A stretch of 64,000 bases of DNA from Taudactylus pleione (taxonomy: Eukaryota > Chordata > Amphibia > Anura > Myobatrachidae), in contig JAUIMM010000483.1 in assembly GCA_031769625.1 (NCBI GenBank), positions 3,989,501 to 4,053,500 on the forward strand, in the 5' to 3' direction. Shown here in pieces: positions 43,086-54,240 of the stretch. The notes beneath the pieces were generated by a model. It did no database searches. It was not told the origin of the DNA and worked only from the letters and a program-made list of their open reading frames with translations. The translations under genes were made by a program, and so were the position numbers. Each line of letters begins with the position of its first letter. Position 1 is the stretch's first letter.

Positions 43086-43687
43086 GGGCCTGATTCAGAG
43101 CCGGTCGCTATTTGCGGTCGTTCGTTCAAATAAAAAAAGGGGTGGCTATTCAAATGAACCGTTCGCTCTTTGCGGTCTGTTCATGCCTCTAGGTCTGAAC
43201 GAGCAAACAAAACTTGCTGTCGTTTTTTGGGAAACTACGCCCCCTGGCCTCTCGCATCCTACGTCATGTCCGCTATTTATTAGATTAATTGAGTACATCG
43301 ACCAGTGTATGAGCTGCTCGCTATTCTTGTGGTTGGTTTTTGCTACCACAATTTTGCGAGCAGTTCTGGCTATAAAATAACCCAGTGACGTGCTCAATGA
43401 CGCTGCTGTTTTAATTATGCACACCCATAAAACGCCCGTTTTGACCTTTAAGCACGCCTGCGATCGGATCTCCACTCCCCGTTTTCAAGCACCTTCCCCT
43501 GTTACCACCCACATACGCCTCTTTCGGTCACTCAAATTATCAGGCATTCGCTATTTTGCGAGCACATGAATTTCGACCGCACTGACTGGTTCGCGCATGC
43601 GTATAACGATCCGTACGCATGCGCAGTTGGGCAAACATCGCTCGGAGCGAACGAGCGGCCGCTTACGAGCGGCTCTGAATCAGGCCC
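43086..43687. mobile_element. GGGCCTGATTCAGA-family element, copy 3 (subtype)
   Basis: Perfect ends GGGCCTGATTCAGAGCC and GGCTCTGAATCAGGCCC, flanked by TAT on both sides (43083-43085 and 43688-43690). The interior differs from copies 1, 2, 5 and 6 (GTCGCTATTTGCGGTCG, CGCATGCGTATAACGATCC), so it is another subfamily sharing the ends. The sequence at 51057-51660 resembles it in reverse. Confidence 0.92.
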
Positions 43688-43690
43688 TAT

Positions 43691-44782
43691 ATCCACAGAA
43701 TAAATTATGTAATTAACATACCAGCTGCTAGTCCACAATATCAGGGCGTGTGTACACCCAAAAGAAGATAAACCACAAACTACAGATGGGACTGCGCTTA
43801 TTTATAGAGCCCTGTTGTGAGATGGCAGAAAATTAAGATAGCAGTCGGGTTTCCCAATAACATTAATTTAATCACAAATTACAAGTTAAAATATACATAT
43901 ATCACAATACACCTCAATAAATATCATTAGGAGTATTTATATTACTAAGATCACAATATGGATAAATCGATCTATTACTTGCATTTAATATATTGAATAA
44001 AAACAGTCCCGAAAAAAAAACAGCTGATGGAACAATTAGATATTGCTGATAATTAAGTGGTGCTCCACTTGCATATTTATATGTGGAAAGTATCCCGTGC
44101 AGAAGGTTCTGTGGAAATCACACATGCATAAACAGTTCCAAATAGGCAAAAGACATATTTGTTGTATAAAGCTCTTGATGTCACAAGCTATAGCCGCACT
44201 TGGTGTACCTGAACTACGGGGTTGCTCTGGGAGATAGCCCGACTCAGGCAGCCCTGCTCCAGCAATATCGTCGGGTTCCTGTGTAATCCAGCATTAAGTG
44301 TCCACCGGGGTCTTTTGTAAACACCTTGCGTTATCCTGAGCGCTCGCTACGCTTCCTTAATAAAGTACGTATTCGGCACAACACTCCAGTGTCTTTAGCT
44401 CAGGTCAAAAAGTGCTGTAAACAGGGAGCCCTCTGACCGGTTTCGCCCCAACATATAAGGGCTTTATCAAAGAGTTCGATAAAGCCCTATATGTGACATA
44501 GTTGATAGTTGTCTACTCTAGCAGAATTTCCGGAAGACTCACAAATTTTGGGGAGCTCTCCTAGAACAGTAAACCAACCTACCAGATCCTGCCCCTTTCC
44601 CCAGTGAAGTGGGTGGTCTGGGTTCTTAATGATATGACCAAACAAGTTAGTGCATAGTGCCCTTTTTATCTGTGGTGCTTGTATAGATCACACAAAATTT
44701 GCCAGCAGTTTCTAGCTAGCTGTACAGCCACAAACTAGAAATGATTTGGCCACACAGCAAAGTTGTGAACCCTCAGTGGGTA
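43691..44782. other. spacer with dispersed-repeat fragment
   Basis: Contains ACCGGTTTCGCCCC near 44437 followed by a hairpin (CATATAAGGGCTTTATC / GATAAAGCCCTATATG, 44452-44493), resembling the end of a widespread frog repeat. No gene seen. Confidence 0.45.
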
Positions 44783-44790
44783 GCGAGTAC

Positions 44791-45557
44791 TAGGGATGGC
44801 CATCGGAAGCCCACCATCATATGATGGCAGTGCTACCACCATTGAATCTTTCGATGGAATGGTAAGAAACCATCGCATCAAAAGCATTCAATGGTAAAAC
44901 TATTCATATGAATAGTAAAGGGGCGGGGTTAGGGGAGGGGCTCGGACACGAAGCAAAAAGAAAAAAAAAGGCAAGGCAGGCAGAGCTGACTGAGTAGAAT
45001 GGGAAACACCTGCACTGCCATGCTGCTGCTGCTGCTGTGGGCACTTCAAACAACAAAAACCTGGAGTCTAAAAACATGTATAAAATATACTTATATAACA
45101 AAGAAAAGGAACCTCTTAGAGCACCAGCAGGGAAATCACTCTCCCATCTCTGTTGGTGTAATCGATGTTAGCTGTCATGTCACTCTGTGAGTGACAGCTG
45201 CTGCAGGGCCAGGGCTGCACACTGATTGGCTCTCTGAGAAAGTGAGAGCCAATCAGAGCTAACAGAGAAGGGGGAGGGGAGGGACTGAGGTCCAGGTCTG
45301 AGGCAGTGAGAGACAGCCCCCAACGATCCCAGCAACATGAGCCAGGAAGGTTATCACAGGCAGAGACACAGCACACAGCAGCTTGGGGAGGCAGAGCTTT
45401 TAATATTTAAAGAAACTAAGCCACCATCGCAACACCAATGAATGATTACCATTTGATGGCAGCAAACATCGAAATGCTGCCATCGGATGGTTAATTCACT
45501 AACATCAGAAGAAAACATCGATGATCGGCAAACATCAACCATCGATGTCCATCCCTA
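44791..45557. mobile_element. hAT-type non-autonomous transposon (767 bp)
   Basis: Ends TAGGGATGGCCATCG and CGATGTCCATCCCTA, flanked by the perfect 8-bp duplication GCGAGTAC (44783-44790 and 45558-45565). The interior is rich in CATCGATGG-like palindromic words. No transposase encoded. Confidence 0.93.
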
Positions 45558-45565
45558 GCGAGTAC

Positions 45566-46140
45566 CGGGACGGATTTTCAGAGTTGGAGCAGCCACACCC
45601 CAGAGATGGCATGACCAGTCCCCCGTGATGGCATGACCACGCCCCCTTTGGGGGACGGCACAGCATAGCGTATGGCCCTGATATTCACAAATGGTGTCAT
45701 TCACAAGCTTAGCCACTCCCCATCTGAGGCCTTAGCTGCCTCATCCGCTATTTCCAGGAATAGGGGATTCAAACTGCCATTGACAACCTCATTCTCACTG
45801 AAAGTTGGCAGCCTGGACCCCAGTCATCCACCAGATTTTAGGATTTCAAGTTCCCAATAGCAATTCCTGCTTACAGATCTCCTTTGGTCACATTGTGTAT
45901 AATGCATCGGCAGCGGGAGGGGCTCATCTACATATCTCGTCATTGCTAGTTCTCTGTCACAACCAGGCCACGAATCCAGTTCAAGGGTACCATCGCAGCC
46001 TCGCGCACACAAGCTCTGACCTTACTCAGGAATTGCTAACCTCGTCGCACACTGTGAATACTCTGCGTAGGGCATCGCAGTGGCTAAGTTATGCACACCC
46101 TATCAGCATCTATCAACCCTTCATAACCTGGCAAGTTACA
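45566..46140. mobile_element. fragment of the 35.8-kb dispersed family
   Basis: Phrases ACTCAGGAATTGCTAACC, CACACTGTGAATA and GCAGTGGCTAAGTTATGCAC near 46019-46100 match 36010-36095. Ends not defined. Confidence 0.45.
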
Positions 46141-46819
46141 GTAGGTGGGGATACTGGCTATTAGAAGAATTGTTATGTAGATTAGGATAAAAAGGTTCTG
46201 GACAGGCCTTGCAGTACTTAAAGCCACATCCTCTGTCTACAGAACATTTTAATTTAGAATGAATGAAAATTCCCAGAAATAAAAGAGTAAAACGGATTAC
46301 TTCTTCCCTGTGCATTGAAGCCGCCTCTGCTAATTACTATAAAACCAACAATTTTAGCAGCACCTAGTGTAGGTTAAAGTAGCAAGAGAATAATACACCG
46401 TGCTCAAATAATTGGTGACCGTGGATACGGAATTAGCTTAAACCCTTTCATTAAACTGAATTGCGAGAAGGTAGCACCTGCAAATAAATCAAGCTCTTCT
46501 TTTATTCTGCCAGCCAGTTAATCAGAGATCGGTTGCATGAAACTAATGGAACTTGGTATTTATCATGATTATAAATTATAGTATTTACATTCTTATTGTG
46601 ATTTCAAAATTGCTAGCTGAGGTCAACGGTGTTGTGAGGTGGAACAAAAAAATAGTGCCTTGTTTTTTAATACAGAGGAGCATAAAATAAGAATTGCATT
46701 TATTTTTATAGCCCAGAACAGGAAGCCAAGCGCTATGAATTTTAAAGAGCACCTGTCGCCAGGCAGCCAGTAATGAATACACCTGTGCACCAACTAGGAA
46801 AAATGGAAACCATGTACTG
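46141..46819. other. spacer without recognisable gene
   Basis: AT-rich; no supported feature. Confidence 0.4.
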
Positions 46820-46822
46820 TTA

Positions 46823-46996
46823 AGGCCCCCATACATCAGCAATTGTGCAATTTGCAATCGATTGTGTATAAAAATCTTTAACTTTTTCAATCGATTGCAG
46901 AATTACCACAATCGATTGAAAAAGGGAAAGATTTTTATACAAAATCGATTGCGAATTGCACAGTTGCTGCAATCAATTGCTGATGTATGGGGGCCT
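46823..46996. mobile_element. 174-bp MITE, AGGCCCCCATACATCA ends, TTA duplication
   Basis: Ends AGGCCCCCATACATCAGCAA and TTGCTGATGTATGGGGGCCT, flanked by TTA on both sides (46820-46822 and 46997-46999). Nearly the whole element is one palindrome built on AATCGATTG words. Confidence 0.93.
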
Positions 46997-47040
46997 TTAG
47001 TGCTCCCTGAGCAAGGAGTTTGGGAAATACTGCTCTGTAG

Positions 47041-47115
47041 TTTATACTTGCCAACACTCCCGGAGAGTTCTGGAGGCTTCCAAATTTCAGGGTTTCTCCG
47101 GACCCCTGAGGAAAC
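47041..47115. repeat. dispersed CTTGCCAACACTCCCGG repeat fragment
   Basis: TTGCCAACACTCCCGGAGAG...TCTCCGGACC. Related segments are at about 50330-50480, 51880-52110, 55397-55780 and 56846-57200. Confidence 0.5.
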
Positions 47116-47294
47116 ATGGTGACACTAAAGCTGGGTACACACGATACAATATATTGTACGATCTTGGTGCATCCAACCAATCTGCATTTCCCTTGTGTAC
47201 ATCCTTGTAGATTTTGCATTTTGTTCACATATGGGGGTTTGTTCTGCAAACCCCCAAGGCGCAGGCGTTACGCAGAGTGTAGACACAAACACAG

Positions 47295-47900
47295 ACCCTC
47301 CAACATGACCCATTCTATTAGGTACAGAATGCTCTACTCCTGGACGTCCCACCTCATGTATGATTGCAGCCACCTGTGTAGAAATACCTGTTTCATTCAA
47401 TTACCAAGGTTAAACACAGCTGTCTGCAATCATAATTTAAAAAAGAAGTCCAGGAGTAGAACATTCTGCACCTCAAGGCCCCCATACATCAGAGATGGAT
47501 TGCAGCAATCGTGCAATTTGCAATCGATTGTGTATAAAAATCTGCAATGTATGGGCTTCACAGATCGCAGATTGCAACCAGAAAGTGATTGGAATTGTTT
47601 AATCAGATTGTCCAACATGTTGGATTTCACAGATCGATTGGGACTGTAGATTGCTAGTGTATGGCCATGATCAGCAGATTTGCAGACCGTTCCCAGTAAA
47701 ATGATGGACCTTTCAATATTGCCAGATCTGTGTTTGCTGCAATCGATCTGCAAATCACTGAAAAAGATCTGTAGTGTATGGGCGCAGATTGCTCGATTGG
47801 GAAATCCTTAGATAGGGCAATAAATCTTCAAATTGTTCAATTGTGGTTTTCAGATTGCTGATGTATGGGGGCCTTAATAGAACGGGTCATGTTGGAGGGT
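47295..47900. mobile_element. TIR element ACCCTCCAACATGACCC, host of a nested MITE
   Basis: The left arm ACCCTCCAACATGACCCATT (47295) is mirrored by GGGTCATGTTGGAGGGT (to 47900), and GAATGCTCTACTCCTGGAC by GTCCAGGAGTAGAACATTC. The right arm is interrupted by the MITE at 47476-47874. Confidence 0.8.
47476..47874. mobile_element. 399-bp MITE nested in the 47.3-kb element
   Basis: Ends AGGCCCCCATACATCAG and CTGATGTATGGGGGCCT, same family as 46823-46996 but longer. Flanks are TCA and TAA; comparing with the mirrored arm of the host element shows the target was TAA and the left copy has since mutated. Confidence 0.85.
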
Positions 47901-48305
47901 AGGCAAACGTGCAGTTGTGATCGGGTCAGACGGTATCAGAAAAGTGATGGGCATTCCTGGGCGGTGGCTAGTAGTGCACGCAGAATGGTCCGCTCAGTGG
48001 GGGTGTTATGGGAGCGTCGCAGGCGCGTCACTGCAAGCGGCTGCTCCCACAGGAGCACCGCCGCAGTTATAGGAGGCTATGGTCAGACGGAGACACTGCA
48101 CCTGCCATATATGCAAGTTTCTACGGTGTAACCTATGGTGGCATATTAGTACGCACCAAGCGCTATTACAGCGTGAACTAAATTGGGCGTTTCAGTCCTT
48201 GCACATTCGGCCGCAATGGATGTACACAAGGGAAGGAGTCTGTAGGCCATTTGCATAAACTCGCAGGTGAGCGACCGCAAATAGACGCTTCTGCCATAGT
48301 GCTTA

Positions 48306-48605
48306 GGGCCTGACTCAGACCCCTCGCAAAAAGCGAGCGCTCACTCTGATCAGGATGGCTGTTTTCTTTTTTTTTTAAAAACGGCCTCCTGGCTGCTCGC
48401 ATAGCTGTGGGTGACCACCCACAGCTTTTGCGAGCGGCCAGGTGATGGTCATGACCATCGGGCTTGCGTCAAGACCCTTGTGGTAGGGTCTCGTTCCCGC
48501 AAGCCACATTGAGCTTCCTGCTCTAATAGAGCAGGAAGCTCACTACTGACATCACGAGTGATGTCAGTAGGGCTGCCCTCAACGGGAGGTGTTCCTTCAA
48601 CATCG
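48306..48605. mobile_element. GGGCCTGATTCAGA-family MITE, copy 4 (truncated)
   Basis: Starts GGGCCTGACTCAGACCC and contains the typical GTGGGTGACCACCCACAGC, TGTGGTAGGGTCTCG and CTGACATCACGAGTGATGTC hairpins, then breaks off near 48605 without the matching end. Confidence 0.75.
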
Positions 48606-49200
48606 ACAGCCGCCTTTTGTGCCTGTGGACCTTTTTACATGTCTAACTTTAGTGTGTCTGACTTTTGTCTGTGTCAAACTTTTATCCTTGTCTAACTATT
48701 AACTGTCTAACATCTGGTGTCTATCTAGACATTGTCTAACTAATTACTGTCTGTCTATAGTCCGGAACCCCCTATTCGGACGCCTGCTGATGAATGGCCC
48801 AGTAACTTAAATATGTGCAAACTAGCGTTTCCGCACGGGTAACTAACGGGTCATTTAACGGATGATGAATAGGCCCCTAAGTATTTAAGGAATAACTACC
48901 AACTGCTACAGTACCATTTACTGTCACAAGGTGGCAGTACAAAACCAAACAAGCCTTTCAGTGCTTATCCATGCACATTAGGATCCTTTTAGACATGTGA
49001 GTTATAGTCTATTATTTCAGAGCAAGATGTAAACACTATGGGTCTCATTTACAATTAAGAGCAAACCCGGCTATAAGGAGTATATTTACACCAGGGCGCA
49101 ATGCAAGGGGGACTAAAATGTATTTATTTTTAATGGAAAATACTTCCCCCTATTGCATTTAGCACACGAATACTGGGCTTTCTGTACTCCTTTGAACTGT
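48606..49200. other. spacer
   Basis: Short repeated words TGTCTAACT between 48640 and 48745 form a degenerate low-complexity patch. No gene. Confidence 0.4.
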
Positions 49201-49662
49201 GGCCCTGATTCAGAGCCGGACGCTCTGACAGAGCGCTCGCTCTGAATCAGGACCGTCCCTCTTACTTTTTGGAGCGGCCTCCTGGCCGCTTGCATAGCTG
49301 TGGGTGACCACCCACAGCTATAGCGAGCGGCCAAAATGATGGTGACCATCGGGCTTGCGACGAGACTCTTGTGGTAGGGTCTCGTTTGCCACAAGCCCTG
49401 GAGTGCTTTTGGCTCTATCAGAGCCAAAAGCACTCCCACTGACATCACTTGTGATGTCAGTGAGGCCGGCCCCAGACGGTAGGCGTTCCCATGGGAACGC
49501 CTCCGTCTCGGCAGCCACGCCCCCAGCACACCCACCAAAGGGGGCGTGCTGTCAATCACCATCGACAGCACACCCCCTTTGGTGCGAGACCCATAACGAT
49601 GGCTTGGTCGTCATTATTCGGGTCTCGCGCATGCGCACGACGGAGCCGCCTGAATCAGGGCC
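49201..49662. mobile_element. GGGCCTGATTCAGA-family MITE, copy 5
   Basis: Ends GGCCCTGATTCAGAGCC and CCTGAATCAGGGCC, with the family's internal hairpins and GGGGGCGTGCTGTCAATC block. Confidence 0.85.
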
Positions 49663-50127
49663 TGGGTTTAATACTCCAAACTCTAAGGGGCTGATTGAGA
49701 GTTGAACTCAAGTCAGTTTTGCAGAACTATCTTGCGTGTCTTTGCTCTGCGCTTGCTGCGGAGCTGTGCTTGTGCAGGTACAGGTGATGCTGTGTACTTG
49801 CAGCTGAATTGGTATAACTGGGTGTTTGCACGTAAGCAGAGTTTAGCGAGGCTGTGACGATGGAATTGCGGGCTATAAAGAAATGGGCTTACGCATAACT
49901 CTGCCTGCTTTCAGACGGAGGGACAGGGCGCACTGATAATGATGATTGCTATGACATCATGCGTATGGTCAGTAATAGGGTGACTATAGAAATGTGCACA
50001 ATCCTGCATACTGGTGACTATCCGCATTTTGTACCGTGAAGACAACGTGGGTTTTGTACCGTGAAGACAACGTGGGTGTAATTACAGACAACTTCTGTTG
50101 CATTGGCCCCTATATGAAGCACATATT
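49663..50127. other. spacer
   Basis: Includes one short local tandem duplication (GTACCGTGAAGACAACGTGG at about 50032 and 50056). No gene. Confidence 0.45.
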
Positions 50128-50275
50128 GGGTTATATTTACTAAAGCGAGGGTTTTTAGATTTGGAGATGTTGCCCATAGCAACCAATCAGATTCTAGCTA
50201 TTATCTTCAGGAAGGTGCTAGTTAGATGTTAAGTAGAATCTGATTGGTTGCCATGGGCAACATCTCCACTTTGGG
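50128..50275. mobile_element. GATGTTGCCCATAGCAACC-family MITE, right end lost
   Basis: Starts GGGTTATATTTACTAAAGCG and carries both inner arms (GTTGCCCATAGCAACCAATC and GATTGGTTGCCATGGGCAAC), but lacks the mirrored outer end. Confidence 0.8.
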
Positions 50276-50324
50276 TCTGTTCTGAGTCTCAATCAAAAAC
50301 ACACATTCAATGCAAATTGCATTA

Positions 50325-50612
50325 TTAGCGGCCTGTGACGCCCACTTCGCTGGGAAACCGGGCGGCCGGGTGACCCCAGCCCCCAGGAGACTTGTCCATT
50401 TTTCCGAATGGCTGGGAGTGCCACACGAATTTTGGAGTGGAGCCTCCTGGCAATTCCGGGAGGGTAGACAAGGATAACATCTGATGCAATTGCAACAGCA
50501 TGCGCCGTAGGGTATTTCGGAACTTTCCGCGCATGCGCAGTGGCGAATAATTGCTCAGCTACATGATCACCGGCATTTCCTGCGGATTGTGTGTGGCTCC
50601 GAATCAGGCTCA
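50325..50612. repeat. dispersed CCCGG-rich repeat plus GGCCTGATTC-like end
   Basis: GGGAAACCGGGCGGCCGGG...CTTGTCC and GGAGCCTCCTGGCAATTCCGG resemble the family at 51.9 kb. Ends with GGCTCCGAATCAGGCTC, a diverged GGGCCTGATTCAGA end. Confidence 0.5.
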
Positions 50613-51056
50613 TGTGTTTTTGTGCAATTCTATATTTGTGTTTATATTATATGTATGCTATGGCGTCAACAATAAAATAGCGGTTTCTGTTTGAGAAATC
50701 CCATAAAATTCTCTGCCTGCCCCTCAGTTCTTGTAGATGTTAAGTCCGTACCCGCCAGCCCCTATACTGCAAGAACTGATCAATGTTTAAAATGGAAAAA
50801 ATATTCTATTAGTAGTAAATTACTTCTCATGCCTGGCTTGTGGCAAGAAATACAGGTGCTTGGTCGAAAATGGAACAGCGACATTAATAAAATATACAGA
50901 AATAAAACATACTGATTCTCAGGGTCCCTAACACAGATGTGGACATGGTAAGTGGCTTTGTGAGGCATTTACATCTGAAAAGCTGGTTGGAATTTAATTG
51001 TTAAAAACTGAAATGTGCTTTTTTTGCCAATCACCAGAATTAGTTAAGGGTCTAAG

Positions 51057-51660
51057 GACCTGATTCAGAGCCGCTCGCTCGCGCTGTGCGTTCGCAAGCG
51101 GCCCGATGTTCTGCGTACGCGCATGCACACGATTCGTTCTGTGCGTGCGCGAACTACACACTGCGATCACATCCCTCTCGCTCACCCAGCAAAGACAGCC
51201 CAGTGTAATGAGTGACAGGAGAGGCCGTTTGTAGGTGGTAACAGGGGCATGACACTAATAACGGGGGGTTGGAGATGCGAACGCAGGCGTGCCAGAGTGT
51301 TTCAACGCCGTTTTAGAGGCGTGCATAATTAACAGGCAGCGTCATAGTACACGTCACTTGCCATTTTTTACACTGATTTCCTCGCAATGCTTGCTGTAGG
51401 GTAAAGCTACCTCACAAGCACTGCGTTCACATCCGATGGTGCTCGATGTACCAATGTTTTAATACACTTCCTGGAGATGACGTGTTGCTGGTGGGCGGCT
51501 CTGCCTGTGTGATTGGGCATACGCATACACAAAGTGGCCGCTCGCTAAGACATGGTAGGCATGCTTATGCCTTGGCGAGCATTCGCTTCCCGTGGCATCA
51601 CTTTGACAAATTTGCATACGCATCTAGCGAGCATACGCAGATTATTCTCTCTTTTCTTCA
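51057..51660. mobile_element. GGCCTGATTCAGAGCC element, reversed subtype of 43.1 kb
   Basis: Starts GACCTGATTCAGAGCCGCTC. Interior blocks (GCGTGCATAATTAACAG, GCGTCATAGTACACGTCAC) are the reverse counterparts of blocks at 43385-43420. The right end is not clear. Confidence 0.6.
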
Positions 51661-51869
51661 TATATAAAATATCCGCAAAATCGAAATTACTCTTTAAACG
51701 TCTTTCTTGAACAGGTTTGTTGAATTGACAATTTGATAAAAGACTAAAAGGGGCGGAGCTGAGTCTGAGCTGGACGCAGCCACGGATAGTTGCCGCAGCC
51801 GTGTCTGAAACTTTATGCTAATGCCGCTGCACAGCTCCTCTCTGCTGTACAGCCGTGCGTCCATATGTG

Positions 51870-52120
51870 CCATACTTGCCTACCCTCCCGGAGTGGCTGG
51901 GAGGCTCCCCAAATCGGGTGGCACCCCTGGCCGCCCAGAAAGTTGGACAAGTCTACCTGGGGCTGGAGACACCCGGCCAGAGTCGCACACTTCCCGAGTG
52001 AAATGGGTGGCCGTTGGCGCAATTCGCGTTGAATGGCTTCATCGTGGCTCCACCCCCTGCTCCAAATATGCTGGTAATCTCTGCATTGCATAGTTGGAGG
52101 TGGGGCTACAATGACGCCAT
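51870..52120. repeat. dispersed CTTGCCTACCCTCCCGG repeat
   Basis: TACTTGCCTACCCTCCCGGA, GGCTGGGAGGCTCCCC, GGACAAGTCTACCTGG, CTTCCCGAGTGAAATGGGTGG. Shared with the segments at 47.0, 50.4, 55.4, 56.9 and 58.8 kb (CACTTCCCGAGTGAATTGGG). Confidence 0.6.
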
Positions 52121-52477
52121 TGTGCCGTCATGACCCTGGACCCGCCCACCAGACCCGCCCACATCCGCAGAGTCCCACCCCCGCGGTGCCGACCTATGAT
52201 ATGTGCAAGGACTGAGGTGCCCACTGTCACTTGCACCAGCCCAATGGCAGATTCTCCATCTCAGTATGGCCTCCTATGTGTATGATTCTGCACCTCTGTG
52301 CATAACCGCTATCAGCGACATGTCTGTGACAGATAAGCCGCCCCCTGTTACCTACCAGTCACCACCCATGATCGCCCCCTGTACTTCGCATGCGTAAAGC
52401 GACGGAAAAATGGCCGCTGGAAAGTGGCCATATTTATAATGTGTACACCCTGCACCCATTATAAATATGCTCCTGCC

Positions 52478-54240
52478 TCCAGTGCTGCAGCCTAACCCTA
52501 ACCCTCCAGTGCTACAGCCTAACCCTCCAGTGCTGCAGCCTAACCCTCCAGTGCTACAGCCTAACCCTCCAGTGCTACAGCCTAACCCTCCAGTGCTGCA
52601 GCCTAACTCTAACCCTCCAGTGCTGCAGCCTAACCCTAACCCTCCAGTGCTACAGCCTAACTCTAACCCTCCAGTGCTACAGCCTAACCCTCCAGTGCTA
52701 CAGCTTAACCCTCCAGTGCTGCAGCCTAACCCTCCAGTGCTACAGCCTAACCCTCCAGTGCTACAGCCTAACCCTCCAGTGCTGCAGCCTAACCCTCCAG
52801 TGCTGCAGCCTAACTCTAACCCTCCAGTGCTACAGCCTAACCCTCCAGTGCTACAGCTTAACCCTCCAGTGCTGTAGCCTAACTCTAACCCTCCTGTGCT
52901 GCAGCCTAACCCTAACCCTCCAGTGCTACAGCCTAACCCTCCAGTGCTACAGCTTAACCCTCCAGTGCTGTAGCCTAACTCTAACCCTCCAGTGCTGCAG
53001 CCTAACCCTAACCCTCCAGTGCTACAGCCTAACCCTCCAGTGCTACAGCTTAACCCTCCAGTGCTGTAGCCTAACTCTAACCCTCCAGTGCTGCAGCCTA
53101 ACCCTAACCCTCCAGTGCTACAGCCTAACCCTCCAGTGCTACAGCTTAACCCTCCAGTGCTGCAGCCTAACCCTCCAGTGCTACAGCCTAACCCTCCAGT
53201 GCTACAGCCTAACCCTCCAGTGCTGCAGCCTAACCCTAACCCTCCAGTGCTGCAGCCTAACTCTAACCCTCCAGTGCTACAGCCTAACCCTCCAGTGCTA
53301 CAGCTTAACCCTCCAGTGCTGTAGCCTAACTCTAACCCTCCAGTGCTGCAGCCTAACCCTAACCCTCCAGTGCTACAGCCTAACCCTCCAGTGCTACAGC
53401 TTAACCCTCCAGTGCTGTAGCCTAACTCTAACCCTCCAGTGCTGCAGCCTAACCCTAACCCTCCAGTGCTACAGCCTAACCCTCCAGTGCTACAGCCTAA
53501 CCCTCCAGTGCTGCAGCCTAACCCTCCAGTGCTACAGCCTAACCCTCCAGTGCTACAGCCTAACCCTCCAGTGCTACAGCTTAACCCTCCAGTGCTGCAG
53601 CCTAACCCTAACCCTCCAGTGCTACAGCCTAACCCTCCAGTGCTGCAGCCTAACCCTCCAGTGCTGCAGCCTAACCCTCCAGTGCTGCAGCCTAACCCTC
53701 CAGTGCTGCAGCCTAACCCTCCAGTGCTGCAGCCTAACCCTCCAGTGCTACAGCCTAACCCTCCTGTGCTGCAGCCTAACCCTCCAGTGCTGCAGCCTAA
53801 CTCTCCAGTGCTACAGCCTAACCCTCCAGTGCTACAGCCTAACCCTCCAGGGCTGCAGCCTAACCCTCCAGTGCTACAGCCTAACCCTCCAGTGCTGCAG
53901 CCTAACCCTCCAGTGCTGCAGCCTAACCCTCCAGTGCTACAGCCTAACCCTCCAGTGCTACAGCCTAACCCTCCAGTGCTGCAGTCTAACCTTCCAGTGC
54001 TGCAGCCTAACCCTCCAGTGCTACAGCCTAACCCTCCAGTGCTGTAGCCTAACTCTAACCCTCCAGTGCTACAGCCTAACCCTTCAGTGCTACAGCCTAA
54101 CCCTCCAGTGCTACAGCCTAACCCTCCAGTGCTGCAGCCTAACCCTCCAGTGCTACAGCCTAACCCTCCAGTGCTACAGCCTAACCCTCCAGTGCTACAG
54201 CCTAACCCTCCAGTGCTACATCCTAACCCTAATCCTCTGC
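52478..54240. repeat. 21-bp telomere-like minisatellite (about 80 copies)
   Basis: Unit CTACAGCCTAACCCTCCAGTG (variants GCAG, CTTAACCC) contains the vertebrate telomere word CCCTAA in part. Many units carry one extra hexamer (CTAACC or CTCTAA), giving 27 bp. Between 52872 and 53415 units are grouped into a 96-bp higher-order repeat (27+27+21+21) marked by CTGTAG. Since 21 is a multiple of 3 the array is open for hundreds of codons as a VLQPNPP heptad, but CTGTAG units give stops, and I see no promoter or splice context. Confidence 0.95.
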
